A stretch of DNA of 44,310 bases, taken from JAVKBW01 sp964352715 (lineage in GTDB: Bacteria > Pseudomonadota > Alphaproteobacteria > UBA8366 > Aestuariispiraceae). This document shows positions 31,382 through 39,102 of this stretch, in pieces. Made by a program: the position numbers and the translations under genes. Under the pieces are notes generated by a model, which was not told the origin of the DNA, did no database searches, and saw only the letters and a list, made by a program, of their open reading frames with translations. The stretch spans positions 1 to 44,310 of the forward strand of contig CAYGSU010000033.1 in NCBI GenBank assembly GCA_964352715.1. Reading direction: 5' to 3'. Each line of letters opens with the position of its first letter. Position 1 is the first letter of the stretch.

Positions 31382-32238
31382 TCGGGTTTCTCCGGCAACA
31401 GATGGTTCATGAACAGCGCAACTTCGTGCGACTGCACGACGGCGGCGCGCACGAGGTCGTCAAAATGCTGCGACAGGGTGCGGATATGTTCGCGGGTCGT
31501 AAAGACGAAATACATCTGCCCCATGTAAACGGCCGCCCGCTGCCTGCCGAAAATCGTATAGGGCGCTGCGAAATGGGTCAGACCGTCGAACAGGAAAATG
31601 CGCAGCCTTGGATACAACTCATCCGCCAGATCCCGCAGCACGATAAGCTGTTCGCGGCGGTCGCGGTTCGAAAGCCCGCTCCAGATACCGTTGCCGTCAG
31701 CAAAATCCTCCAGCGCCTGGCGGGCGACGCAGATTTCAACATCGGTGTCAGGCATCCGCGAATAGGCCAGCCGGGCCTGGCTCTCGGCGATCATCTGGTC
31801 CGGACTGCGCGCCTGATACAGGCGGTATTCGTGCTGTAGAACCGCTTCCGTTTTCGCAAGGTCGGGTATGGTCAGAGGGGTATAACGAATCTTGTGCCCC
31901 ACCGCCTCCAGATGCCAGCGCCGCAGGTTCTCATCCACCGGCAATGGCGCGGAGGGTGCGACCTCAATCGATTCCTGCAGGATATCCGCGCCAAGCCGGG
32001 CTTCCTGACTGAGGCCGACCAGCCAATCGAGACTGACCTGCAAGACCGCCGCCATCGACGCCAGGGTTTCTACCCGGGGCAGCCGGTCGTTTTCCGGACT
32101 CAACAACTGCGACAGCGTGGAGCGGTCGATGGAAATTGCCTTCGCCAACGCAGCCTTGCTCAACGACAGCCGCTCCATCGCCTCAACGAGCCGGGTTCGG
32201 AATGTGAGAACGATATCCTGACGGTCCTGGCTATGCAT
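31378..32238 (-). CDS. XRE-family transcriptional regulator with large C-terminal effector domain
   Basis: A 286-residue regulator. Residues about 12-78 are an HTH_3 domain (LSLSKAALAKAISIDRSTLSQLL as helices 2-3, then VLQVSLDWLVGLS). The rest (about 100-286) is one effector domain with WHLEAVGHKIRYTPLTIPDL, ICVARQALEDFADGN, ELYPRLRIFLFDGLTHFAAP and RAAVYMGQMYFVFTT; the order faintly resembles DUF5753 domains of actinobacterial XRE regulators. The start has a perfect AAGGAG site. The gene is divergent from the desaturase, with a 28-bp dyad between them, and is coupled to the PhnD-like gene. It probably controls both directions. Confidence 0.85.
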   Translation of the reverse strand: MHSQDRQDIVLTFRTRLVEAMERLSLSKAALAKAISIDRSTLSQLLSPENDRLPRVETLASMAAVLQVSLDWLVGLSQEARLGADILQESIEVAPSAPLPVDENLRRWHLEAVGHKIRYTPLTIPDLAKTEAVLQHEYRLYQARSPDQMIAESQARLAYSRMPDTDVEICVARQALEDFADGNGIWSGLSNRDRREQLIVLRDLADELYPRLRIFLFDGLTHFAAPYTIFGRQRAAVYMGQMYFVFTTREHIRTLSQHFDDLVRAAVVQSHEVALFMNHLLPEKPE

Positions 32239-32258
32239 AACGGCTCCTTAACATGATT

Positions 32259-32286
32259 ATATTAATCACCATATGTTTATTAATAT
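32259..32286. promoter_or_regulatory. 28-bp dyad operator in the divergent regulator/desaturase promoter
   Basis: ATATTAAT (32259-32266) and ATTAATAT (32279-32286) are perfect inverted arms, and the palindrome CATATG (32270-32275) lies exactly on the axis between them. The spot is 20 bases upstream of the regulator start and in strikingly AT-rich DNA. It is a good candidate binding site for the XRE regulator at 31378-32238. Confidence 0.55.
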
Positions 32287-32406
32287 CACCAAGATTGGAT
32301 AAACGTTGATTTCGTTTCTATTGTCAAACGATCGGCGGGTCTGAAACAATAACGAAATCGTGAATATGTCGCCTCAAGAACCGATAGCAACGACAACGGA
32401 GCCAAA

Positions 32407-33384
32407 ATGACCGACGACGCCGTCGCCCAGGACCTGACAGCTGTCCCCCTTTCCGCAACGCCGGACATCGCCGGTGCCAGAAACTATTCCCTTGTGGATT
32501 GGCTGGATCGGGTAGAGGCACCGACCTGGGCCGTAATCGTTTCGGTTTACCTTTCGCTCGGCTTTCTGACCTATTTCGCAACCGATTTGCCGGTCTGGCT
32601 GGTGATCCCGCTCGGCGCTGTCGCCGTATGCTGGTACAGCCATGTGCAGCATGAACTGGTGCACGGCCACCCGACCCGGAACCGCCGGTTAAACGATCTT
32701 TTCGGCCAGATCCCCTTTACCCTGTACCTACCCTATTCGCTGATGCGCGACTCGCATCTGGCGCATCATGCAACGCCGCTGCTGACAGATCCGGAACACG
32801 ACACCGAATCCTTCTACGTGACGCCGCAGCAATGGCAGAACCTGTCCGCGGCGATGCGGTGGGTACTTGTTGCGAACCAGACCATGCTCGGCCGGTTCGT
32901 CTTCGGCCCGTTCCTGATGGTGTCCGGTTTCTGGCGCAGCGAAGCGCTGCGGCTTCTGTCCGGAGATTTACGGCATGCCGGCAGCTGGCTGGTGCATCTT
33001 GCAATGGTCGCCGCCCTGCTGTGCTGGGTCGTTCTGGTTTGCGATTTGGCGGTCTGGCAGTATGTTCTTTACTTCGCCCTGCCCGGCCTCAGCCTGGGTC
33101 TGCTGCGGTCCTACGCCGAACACCGCCCCGGCGACAGCAACGCCGAACGCACCGCGCTGATCGAGGGGTCTTGGTTCACCCGGCTGCTATTCCTCAACAA
33201 CAACCTGCATGCTGTGCATCACACGAAACCCAATCTGGCCTGGTTCAAAATCACGCGCGACTACCGCGCCAACCGGGAAAAGTGGTTGCGCCGCAACGGC
33301 GGCTATTACCTGAAAGACTACCTGTCGCTGGCGGCGAAAACCTTCTTTCGCCCCAAATGCAGCCCGATTCATCCGGGCTACTGA
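32407..33384 (+). CDS. Membrane fatty acid desaturase-like di-iron protein
   Basis: A 325-residue integral membrane protein with the three His boxes of the desaturase/hydroxylase superfamily: HVQHELVHGHPT (79-90), HLAHH (117-121) and LHAVHHTKP near 275, separated by hydrophobic helices (WAVIVSVYLSLGFLTYF, MVAALLCWVVLVCDLAV). The boxes bind two irons and use O2 to insert a double bond or hydroxyl into lipid acyl chains or related substrates. GGAG lies before the ATG. The gene is divergent from an XRE regulator with a dyad between them and is probably regulated by it. The substrate (phospholipid acyl chain, sterol-like or small lipid) cannot be told. Confidence 0.9.
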   Translation: MTDDAVAQDLTAVPLSATPDIAGARNYSLVDWLDRVEAPTWAVIVSVYLSLGFLTYFATDLPVWLVIPLGAVAVCWYSHVQHELVHGHPTRNRRLNDLFGQIPFTLYLPYSLMRDSHLAHHATPLLTDPEHDTESFYVTPQQWQNLSAAMRWVLVANQTMLGRFVFGPFLMVSGFWRSEALRLLSGDLRHAGSWLVHLAMVAALLCWVVLVCDLAVWQYVLYFALPGLSLGLLRSYAEHRPGDSNAERTALIEGSWFTRLLFLNNNLHAVHHTKPNLAWFKITRDYRANREKWLRRNGGYYLKDYLSLAAKTFFRPKCSPIHPGY

Positions 33385-33396
33385 CGTGACGCGACC

Positions 33397-34071
33397 TCAG
33401 GCCTGGCCGATGCTCATCGCCAGGACCCGGCTGATTTCAGTCAGCGATCGACCTGATTCCGATCGCCAGCCATTAAAAGCATCCTGAACCGCCAGCATCG
33501 CCTTTTTCGATGACGGCGCGCCGTCGACCACCCCTTCCGCGACCAGCCGGCCGACGACATCGCGCGACAGCACGAAACTGTCGACGCCCATGAACCGCAG
33601 GAAGTACTGGCCGGTATTGCCGCCAAGCCGCGCCCCCCGTTTCTTTAAAAGCGCCAGCAGACCGATATAGTCTTCCACCGGCCAGCCGGCGAACGCCTTC
33701 CCGGCGCTGCCGTGCTCTCTTGCGAGGTCCAGCAGGAAAAGTGCGTTCTGCTGTACCGAACGAATTTTCGTACCATGCCTGATGATGCGTTTGTCGCTCA
33801 GCAGGCGGTCGATATCCTCATCGTTCATCGAGGCGCATTTGCCGATATCGAAGCCGTTGAAGGCGTCTTCCGTGCCCGGCCATTTGGCATCGACCACCTT
33901 CCAGTTGAAACCGGCCTGGAAAACGCATTTCGCCATGCAGGATAGCCAGCGGTCGTCCGGTATCGCCGCCAGTTTCTTCACCGGAATCGGTTTTGCGAGA
34001 CTCTTTTCAAGGTTGGCGGGTCCCCCCTTCCGCTCCGCTGCAATCTCGTAGATTTCATCGAACGTCCGCAT
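33397..34071 (-). CDS. 3-methyladenine-DNA glycosylase I (Tag)-like protein
   Basis: A 224-residue helical protein of the Adenine_glyco (HhH) family. Visible landmarks: DDRWLSCMAKCVFQAGFNWKVV, corresponding to the Tag core helices, then WPGTEDAFNGFDIGKCASM, IIRHGTKIRSVQQNALFLLD and GNTGQYFLRFMGVDSFVLSRDV (HhH-like region). It lacks the N-terminal Cys/His zinc residues of E. coli Tag, so it belongs to the Tag-like branch seen in alphaproteobacteria and its activity is not assured. Expected role is excision of methylated adenine from DNA. GGGAG lies ahead of the ATG. The divergent Nudix gene starts 81 bases away. Confidence 0.8.
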   Translation of the reverse strand: MRTFDEIYEIAAERKGGPANLEKSLAKPIPVKKLAAIPDDRWLSCMAKCVFQAGFNWKVVDAKWPGTEDAFNGFDIGKCASMNDEDIDRLLSDKRIIRHGTKIRSVQQNALFLLDLAREHGSAGKAFAGWPVEDYIGLLALLKKRGARLGGNTGQYFLRFMGVDSFVLSRDVVGRLVAEGVVDGAPSSKKAMLAVQDAFNGWRSESGRSLTEISRVLAMSIGQA

Positions 34072-34152
34072 TCGGATGCTCCCGGCGATGTTTCGGTTTC
34101 AGGTCCCGGTCAGGTTTGTTAGAGACGGTGTCGCCCTTTCAGGAGACTGGCA

Positions 34153-34761
34153 ATGAACCGCGACGATGTCGAGATGATCCGCAAGGAAACCGTATTTCAG
34201 GGCTACTTCCGGGTCGACAAGTATACGGTTACCACACCGAAATTTGATGGCGGAAGGTCGAACGCATTCGACCGTGAGGTCTTCGAACGGGGACAGGTCG
34301 CCGCCTGCCTGCCGTATGATCCGCGTACGGACGAGGTTGTGCTTATCGAACAGTTCCGAATGGGCGCGTACGCACATGGCGATGCCAATCCGTGGCTGAT
34401 CGAAATCGTTGCCGGGGTGATCGACGAAGGCGAAACGCCGGAAGATGTCGTGCGCCGGGAATGTGTCGAGGAATCAGGATGTTCCGCCGGCAGGCTTGAA
34501 TCCCTCGGATGCCTGTACGCGACTCAAGGGGCGTGTACGGAAACGATTTCCCTGTATGTCGCCGAGATCGATTCCACCACCGCGCAGGGCATTCATGGAC
34601 TGGACGAGGAAGACGAGGATATCCGCGTGTTCACGGTTCCTTTCTCGGAGGCTCTGGTAATGCTGGAAGACGGCCGCATCCGCAACATGGCGGCAGCGAA
34701 CGCCCTTTTATGGCTGGATCGAAAACGAGAGGCATTGCGCGAAAACTGGACCGCACCGTAA
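34153..34761 (+). CDS. nudF: Nudix hydrolase, ADP-ribose pyrophosphatase type
   Basis: A 202-residue protein with a complete Nudix box, Gx5Ex7REUxEExGU, at residues 88-110 (Gly88, Glu94, Arg102-Glu103, Glu106-Glu107, Gly109). EVVLIEQFRMGAYAHG and NPWLIEIVAGVIDEGE before it are the NudF/ADP-ribose pyrophosphatase signature (dimer with domain swap). It cleaves ADP-ribose to AMP and ribose 5-phosphate, or similar NDP-sugars, in the cytoplasm. A strong AGGAGA site precedes the ATG. Cysteine synthase follows 53 bases downstream with its own ribosome site. Assignment to NudF rather than another ADPRase is by the flanking motif. Confidence 0.9.
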   Translation: MNRDDVEMIRKETVFQGYFRVDKYTVTTPKFDGGRSNAFDREVFERGQVAACLPYDPRTDEVVLIEQFRMGAYAHGDANPWLIEIVAGVIDEGETPEDVVRRECVEESGCSAGRLESLGCLYATQGACTETISLYVAEIDSTTAQGIHGLDEEDEDIRVFTVPFSEALVMLEDGRIRNMAAANALLWLDRKREALRENWTAP

Positions 34762-34814
34762 GCTGTCGCCCACATTCAGACTGACACCCGGCATACCGAC
34801 TGACAGGAAAACCC

Positions 34815-35813
34815 ATGACCATTCGTGACGGCTTCGTCGACACCGTCGGCAATACCCCGCTGATCAAGCTCAGACAGGCATCCGAGGAGACCGGCTGCAC
34901 CATTCTCGGCAAGGCGGAGTTTCTCAATCCCGGCGGCTCGGTAAAGGATCGCGCGGCGAAATACATCATTCTCGACGCAGAGGAACGCGGCGAGCTGGAA
35001 CCCGGCGGCCTGATCGTGGAAGGCACGGCCGGCAATACAGGCATCGGTCTGGCGCTGGTGGCGAACGCGCGCGGCTACCGAACGCTGATCGTCATTCCCG
35101 AAACCCAGTCGGATGAAAAGAAAAACATGCTGCGTCTGTGCGGCGCGGAATTGCGGGAAAACGTGGCGGTTCCCTACAAGAACCCGGACAATTACGTGAA
35201 AACCTCGGCGCGATTGGCGGAAGAGCTGAAGGCGACCGAAATGCACGGCGTTCTGTACGCCAACCAGTGGGACAACCTGTCCAACCGCACCGCGCATATC
35301 CGTTCCACCGGACCTGAAATCTGGGAACAGACGGACGGTACAATCGACGGCTTTTCCTGCGCCATCGGCACCGGCGGCACGCTGGCCGGCATGAAGCTAT
35401 ATCTTTCCGAAAAGAACCGCGACATCAGGGTCGCCGCTGCCGACCCGATGGGGGCCGCGATGTACAACTACATCAAGACCGGCGAGATGAAGGGCGAAAG
35501 CGAAGGGTCGATCTCCGAAGGCATCGGCCAGGGTCGCATCACCGGCAATCTGGAGGGTGTCACTTTCGATGACGCCTACAAGATTCCCGATGCCGAAGGC
35601 CTGACCATCTGCCATGACCTTCTGCAGCACGAAGGCCTGTGCATGGGGCTTTCGACCGGCATCAACATCGCCGGCGCAAAACGGCTGGCGAAAGACATGG
35701 GCCCCGGCCACACCATCGTCACCATCCTGTGCGACTGGGGCCACCGCTACCCGAAAATCTGGGACCCGGTCTTCCTCAAAGACAAGGGCCTGCCCGTGCC
35801 CGGCTGGTTGTAG
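34815..35813 (+). CDS. Cysteine synthase A family protein
   Basis: A 332-residue fold-type II PLP enzyme. FLNPGGSVKDRAA carries the PLP Lys44; EGTAGNTGIGLALVA is the substrate-binding loop, IGTGGTLAG the phosphate-binding loop, and HEGLCMGLSTGIN, near the C-terminus, a CysK-type element. O-acetylserine (thiol)lyases make cysteine from O-acetylserine and sulfide. Compared with E. coli CysK the loop spacing differs slightly (TAGNTG rather than TSGNTG), so O-acetylserine is the likely but not proven donor; cystathionine beta-synthase-like activity is an alternative. CAGGAAA precedes the ATG. The gene follows the Nudix gene in the same direction. Confidence 0.88.
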   Translation: MTIRDGFVDTVGNTPLIKLRQASEETGCTILGKAEFLNPGGSVKDRAAKYIILDAEERGELEPGGLIVEGTAGNTGIGLALVANARGYRTLIVIPETQSDEKKNMLRLCGAELRENVAVPYKNPDNYVKTSARLAEELKATEMHGVLYANQWDNLSNRTAHIRSTGPEIWEQTDGTIDGFSCAIGTGGTLAGMKLYLSEKNRDIRVAAADPMGAAMYNYIKTGEMKGESEGSISEGIGQGRITGNLEGVTFDDAYKIPDAEGLTICHDLLQHEGLCMGLSTGINIAGAKRLAKDMGPGHTIVTILCDWGHRYPKIWDPVFLKDKGLPVPGWL

Positions 35814-35864
35814 TCTTCGACCGAATACGCTTTTCTGCTTTCTTTCGCGCGGCAAACCTGTAAA

Positions 35865-35907
35865 CGACGCGCTGCAGTCCCGGCTATCGGGACGCACAGG
35901 CGCGTCG
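35865..35907 (+). other. Nested hairpin in the leader of the CNNM/CorC-type gene
   Basis: CGACGCGC (35865-35872) pairs perfectly with GCGCGTCG (35900-35907), and inside it GTCCCG (35877-35882) pairs perfectly with CGGGAC (35888-35893) around a five-base loop. No T-run follows, so it is not a plain terminator of the cysteine synthase gene. It lies 43 bases ahead of the ATG of a probable divalent-cation transporter. A regulatory leader RNA is possible but no known riboswitch motif was matched. Confidence 0.5.
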
Positions 35908-35950
35908 CCCCCCTTGGGCTCGAGCGCAGAATAACAAAGGCGGAAAACGA

Positions 35951-37297
35951 ATGGATGTGGCGACTTCAATCAACCTGACGGCGGTGGTTCTGCTGCTGGC
36001 GGCGAATGCGTTTTTCGTTGCAGCCGAATTTGCACTGGTGAAGGCGCGCGACTTCCGCATCGACACGCTGGCTGCCGAAGGAAAGTATTCAGCCCGTCTG
36101 ACACAGAAAATCCAGACCAACCTGGAAGCCTATCTGGCCTGTTGCCAGCTTGGCATCACCATGGCGTCGCTCGGCCTGGGCTGGGTCGGCGAGCCGGCGG
36201 TCGAGGCTCTGCTGCGCCCGGTGCTGGTGCCTCTCGAGTTGGGGGCCGGCACCACCCACACGGTGTCGTTCCTGATCGGCTTTGTGGTCTTCTCGTCGCT
36301 GCATATCGTGGTCGGCGAACAGGTGCCGAAGACGCTGGCGATCCGCAAACCGGAGCCGGTTTCGATGCTCTGCGCCATTCCGCTGCGGGTCTTCTACATC
36401 GTGCTGTTTCCGATGACCTGGACCCTCAACATGGCCTCCCGCAAGATCCTGCAGTGGATGGGGGTCGAGGAAGCGCCACATGCGGAAGTGCTGAGCGGCA
36501 CCGAAATCGCCGGGCTGGTGAGGACATCGGCGGAACATGGGGATCTCAGCGACAACAAGGCCGCGATGATCCACAATGTCTTCCGTTTCGACGAACGCAC
36601 GGTCGGACGGGTGATGATTCCGCGCGTCGAATGCGAATTGCTGCATCTGGACAACACGCCCGAGGAAAACATCGCCGTTATCCGCAATTCCAAGCATTCG
36701 CGGTTTCCGGTTCTCGACGGGGAACAGGATACACTGGTCGGCATCGTCCTGTTCAAGGAAGTGATGTACCGGCTGCTCGACGGGGCTGACGCGCCGTGGG
36801 GCGACCTGAAAGATCTGTGCCGCGAACCCCTGATCGTGCCGGAATCGGTCAAGGTCGCGAAAATGTTCGATATGATGCTGGCGGAAAAGGCGCATATGGC
36901 CTGTGTCGTCGATGAATACGGCCTGTTCGCCGGTGTTGTCACACTGGAAGACCTGCTGGAGGAAATCGTCGGCGATATCAGCGACGAAACCGACGACCCG
37001 GGCGACGAGGTGCCAATTACCGCAACGCCGACAGGTTGGACCGCACATGGCTTCGCCTCACTGTCTGATATCGAGCGCGTGACCGGTCTGGCGGTGGCCG
37101 ACGATTTGCACGCCAACACCCTGTCCGGCCTGTTCATGCACCGGCTGGAACGCATGCCGCAGCCCGGTGACAGTCTGGTGGAAGCAAACTACCTGTTGAC
37201 CGTCGACGAGGTCAGCGACCGCCATGTCGAAACCGTGACGATCGAACGCGTCAGGGACCCCTCACCGAAAGACGAAGCCGTCCCGACCGGGAAGTAG
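35951..37297 (+). CDS. CNNM/HlyC-CorC-type transporter (DUF21-CBS-CBS-CorC)
   Basis: A 448-residue inner-membrane protein. Residues about 5-190 are a DUF21/CNNM membrane domain (LLLAANAFFVAAEFALVKA, CQLGITMASLGLGWVGEP, SLHIVVGEQVPKTLAIRKPE). About 205-340 hold two CBS domains (VGRVMIPRVECELL, HSRFPVLDGEQDTLVGIV, ACVVDEYGLFAGVVTLEDLLEEI). About 350-435 hold the CorC_HlyC domain. Such proteins (MpfA, YfjD group) export Mg2+ or other divalent cations and are regulated by ATP on the CBS pair. A structured leader lies just upstream. AAAGGCGGAAA serves as ribosome site. Confidence 0.92.
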   Translation: MDVATSINLTAVVLLLAANAFFVAAEFALVKARDFRIDTLAAEGKYSARLTQKIQTNLEAYLACCQLGITMASLGLGWVGEPAVEALLRPVLVPLELGAGTTHTVSFLIGFVVFSSLHIVVGEQVPKTLAIRKPEPVSMLCAIPLRVFYIVLFPMTWTLNMASRKILQWMGVEEAPHAEVLSGTEIAGLVRTSAEHGDLSDNKAAMIHNVFRFDERTVGRVMIPRVECELLHLDNTPEENIAVIRNSKHSRFPVLDGEQDTLVGIVLFKEVMYRLLDGADAPWGDLKDLCREPLIVPESVKVAKMFDMMLAEKAHMACVVDEYGLFAGVVTLEDLLEEIVGDISDETDDPGDEVPITATPTGWTAHGFASLSDIERVTGLAVADDLHANTLSGLFMHRLERMPQPGDSLVEANYLLTVDEVSDRHVETVTIERVRDPSPKDEAVPTGK

Positions 37298-37310
37298 CAC
37301 ACGGTCACCT

Positions 37311-37859
37311 CTACCCGATAAGCCAACCTTGCCGCGTTTCGTGCCGCGCTTGATCGTAGACCCGGCAACCATCGTCCCCGAGCCGCGTGATGAAAAGGGT
37401 AAACAAGATTCCGGGATTGACGGACTTCAGCGCATATGTCGCGTCGAAACGCCGTGACAGCGTTTCCATCATCGGTTTGATTTTGTCTTCCTCGATTGTG
37501 CTCAACCGGGCATCGCTGAAGGCACGCGGCGTTTCGAATTCGATCCGCAGGCAGGACAGTTTCTCCGGGGTTTGAAAATCCGGCTCCAGTGTGACGGAAA
37601 AGCCGCCGGCATCATAGCGGACACCCAGTCCACGCTCGATACTGCCGAAGATATCATTCCGTCGAATATTCGGCAGCCGCACGATTTCATAGTTCCATTC
37701 GTTCAACGGCATCGAGAAAAAGATGTCCAGCGCATTGACGATCCCGGCCAGATTATCTGCGAAGCCCCCGTCGTCTTCCTGCGCCAGAACCGGTGAAGTC
37801 ACCACCGCCAGCGCAAAAATGCCTAGAAACGCCGCAATTTTTGTCCGAAATCCCGTCAT
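37311..37859 (-). CDS. Secreted hypothetical protein
   Basis: A 182-residue protein beginning at 37859 (the frame continues upstream to 37922 without support). Residues 1-26 are a signal peptide (FRTKIAAFLGIFALAVVTSPVLA, cleavage before QEDDGG), so the mature chain is periplasmic. The remainder has IVNALDIFFSMPLNEWNYE, FQTPEKLSCLRIEFETP and FDATYALKSVNPGILFTLF, with a compact mixed alpha/beta look and only two cysteines. No family recognised. It converges on the CNNM/CorC-type gene. Confidence 0.7.
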   Translation of the reverse strand: MTGFRTKIAAFLGIFALAVVTSPVLAQEDDGGFADNLAGIVNALDIFFSMPLNEWNYEIVRLPNIRRNDIFGSIERGLGVRYDAGGFSVTLEPDFQTPEKLSCLRIEFETPRAFSDARLSTIEEDKIKPMMETLSRRFDATYALKSVNPGILFTLFITRLGDDGCRVYDQARHETRQGWLIG

Positions 37860-37952
37860 ACGTTCAACACCCAGTTCGATCCGCCGACTGCAATTTGCAC
37901 CGCAAGCGTAGCACACCGGCAAATCGGGTCAGTTACCTTCGTCACACCGCCA

Positions 37953-38846
37953 TTACCGTGCGCGCTGAGCCCTCATCCTCGAAAACTTCCATAGTGAATG
38001 GCTGACCAGTGCAGTGACCAGAATGGCCCCGCCGATGAACGTGCGGTCAGCCGGTACCTCGTCAAGCGCCAGCCACACCCATAGCGGCGCCAGCACGGTT
38101 TCCAGCACCAGCATCAGGCTGACTTCCGGCGCGGGCAGATAACGCGGCCCCAGCGTCATCAACGCCCGGGTTACCGGCAGGATCAACCCGCAAAGCAGGA
38201 TCATCGGGGCGATCTGTGGTGCGCTCAGCGCGACCGGTGCAGAGATCAGACAAGCCAGAATAGCGACGCAGGATGCGCCCAGAACCACGGTCGGCAGACG
38301 GTCTTCATGCCGCATCCGTCGCAAAAGCGTGAAATTCATCGCCAATCCGGCCGTGGCCCCGATGGCCAGCAGATCGCCCAGCCGGCCGCCGGTCTGCGCG
38401 CCGCCTTCGGGACTGCCCGAGGCGACGACCAGCGTACCACCGACTGCTACCACCACTGCCGTCCAGGTAACGGGATGCACAGATTCTTTAAGCAGAATTC
38501 GCGAAAACACGGCGGCCAGAAACGGCGAGGCCGACAAAATCACCACCACATTCGCGACGCTCGTGTATTCGAGCGCGTTGATAAACAGCAGCGGACCGAT
38601 TGCCATCAGCGCCACATTCCACCAGGCATATCCTTTCAGGCCGAAGAACATGCGCAGGCTGATCGAGCGCCGGCTGATGACGACAAACAGGAAGATGACC
38701 GACGCCATCGAAAGACCGCGCCAGAACGCCATCGTCCACGGATCGAGATCGACAATGCGCACCAGCAGCGTATCCGGCGACAAAAGCAGGACGCCGAACA
38801 GCGTCATGGCGAAACCCTTGGTATGATCGCTCATATGATCGAACAT
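37953..38846 (-). CDS. DMT-superfamily (EamA) transporter, paralog 2
   Basis: A 297-residue ten-helix EamA transporter. It aligns along most of its length with the transporter at 16202-17083: SPDTLLVRIVDLDPWTMAFWRG, SRRSISLR, LEYTSVANVVVILSASPFLAA, and LGPRYLPAPEVSLMLVLETV. The start at 38846 (MFDHMSDHTKG) mirrors the paralog's start (MESLSDHKKG); the frame also runs up to 38882. Export of a small metabolite is the expected role; the substrate is unknown. A gene on the other strand begins 98 bases upstream, so the promoters are divergent. Confidence 0.9.
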   Translation of the reverse strand: MFDHMSDHTKGFAMTLFGVLLLSPDTLLVRIVDLDPWTMAFWRGLSMASVIFLFVVISRRSISLRMFFGLKGYAWWNVALMAIGPLLFINALEYTSVANVVVILSASPFLAAVFSRILLKESVHPVTWTAVVVAVGGTLVVASGSPEGGAQTGGRLGDLLAIGATAGLAMNFTLLRRMRHEDRLPTVVLGASCVAILACLISAPVALSAPQIAPMILLCGLILPVTRALMTLGPRYLPAPEVSLMLVLETVLAPLWVWLALDEVPADRTFIGGAILVTALVSHSLWKFSRMRAQRAR

Positions 38847-38944
38847 GGCCCGCACGCTGGCGAGCGGGACGGGACTATGCAAGATAATTCAGGAACAACG
38901 CTTCTCGTCAAACGGCGCAGCCCAATCAACAAAGGAGACCTCCA

Positions 38945-39102
38945 GTGCATCTCGACGGTTCNNNNNNNNNNNNNNNNNNNNNNNNNNNNNNNNNNNNNNN
39001 NNNNNNNNNNNNNNNNNNNNNNNNNNNNNNNNNNNNNNNNNNNNNNNNNNNNNNNNNNNNNCTTTCGCCGAACAGGCTATGCACGGGAATCCAAATTTCT
39101 AG
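38945..39102 (+). CDS. Gene broken by assembly gap, possibly GFA-family
   Basis: AAAGGAG at 38931-38937 stands seven bases before a GTG at 38945, which opens MHLDGS, and then the 100-N gap begins. On the far side the frame ending in FAEQAMHGNPNF closes with TAG at 39100-39102. The two parts are in different frames if the gap is 100 bases, so the gap length is nominal and most of the gene is absent. MHLDGS at the very start resembles glutathione-dependent formaldehyde-activating (GFA) family proteins, but the diagnostic cysteines would lie in the gap, so this is only a suggestion. It converges on the aminopeptidase gene with a four-base overlap. Confidence 0.4.
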
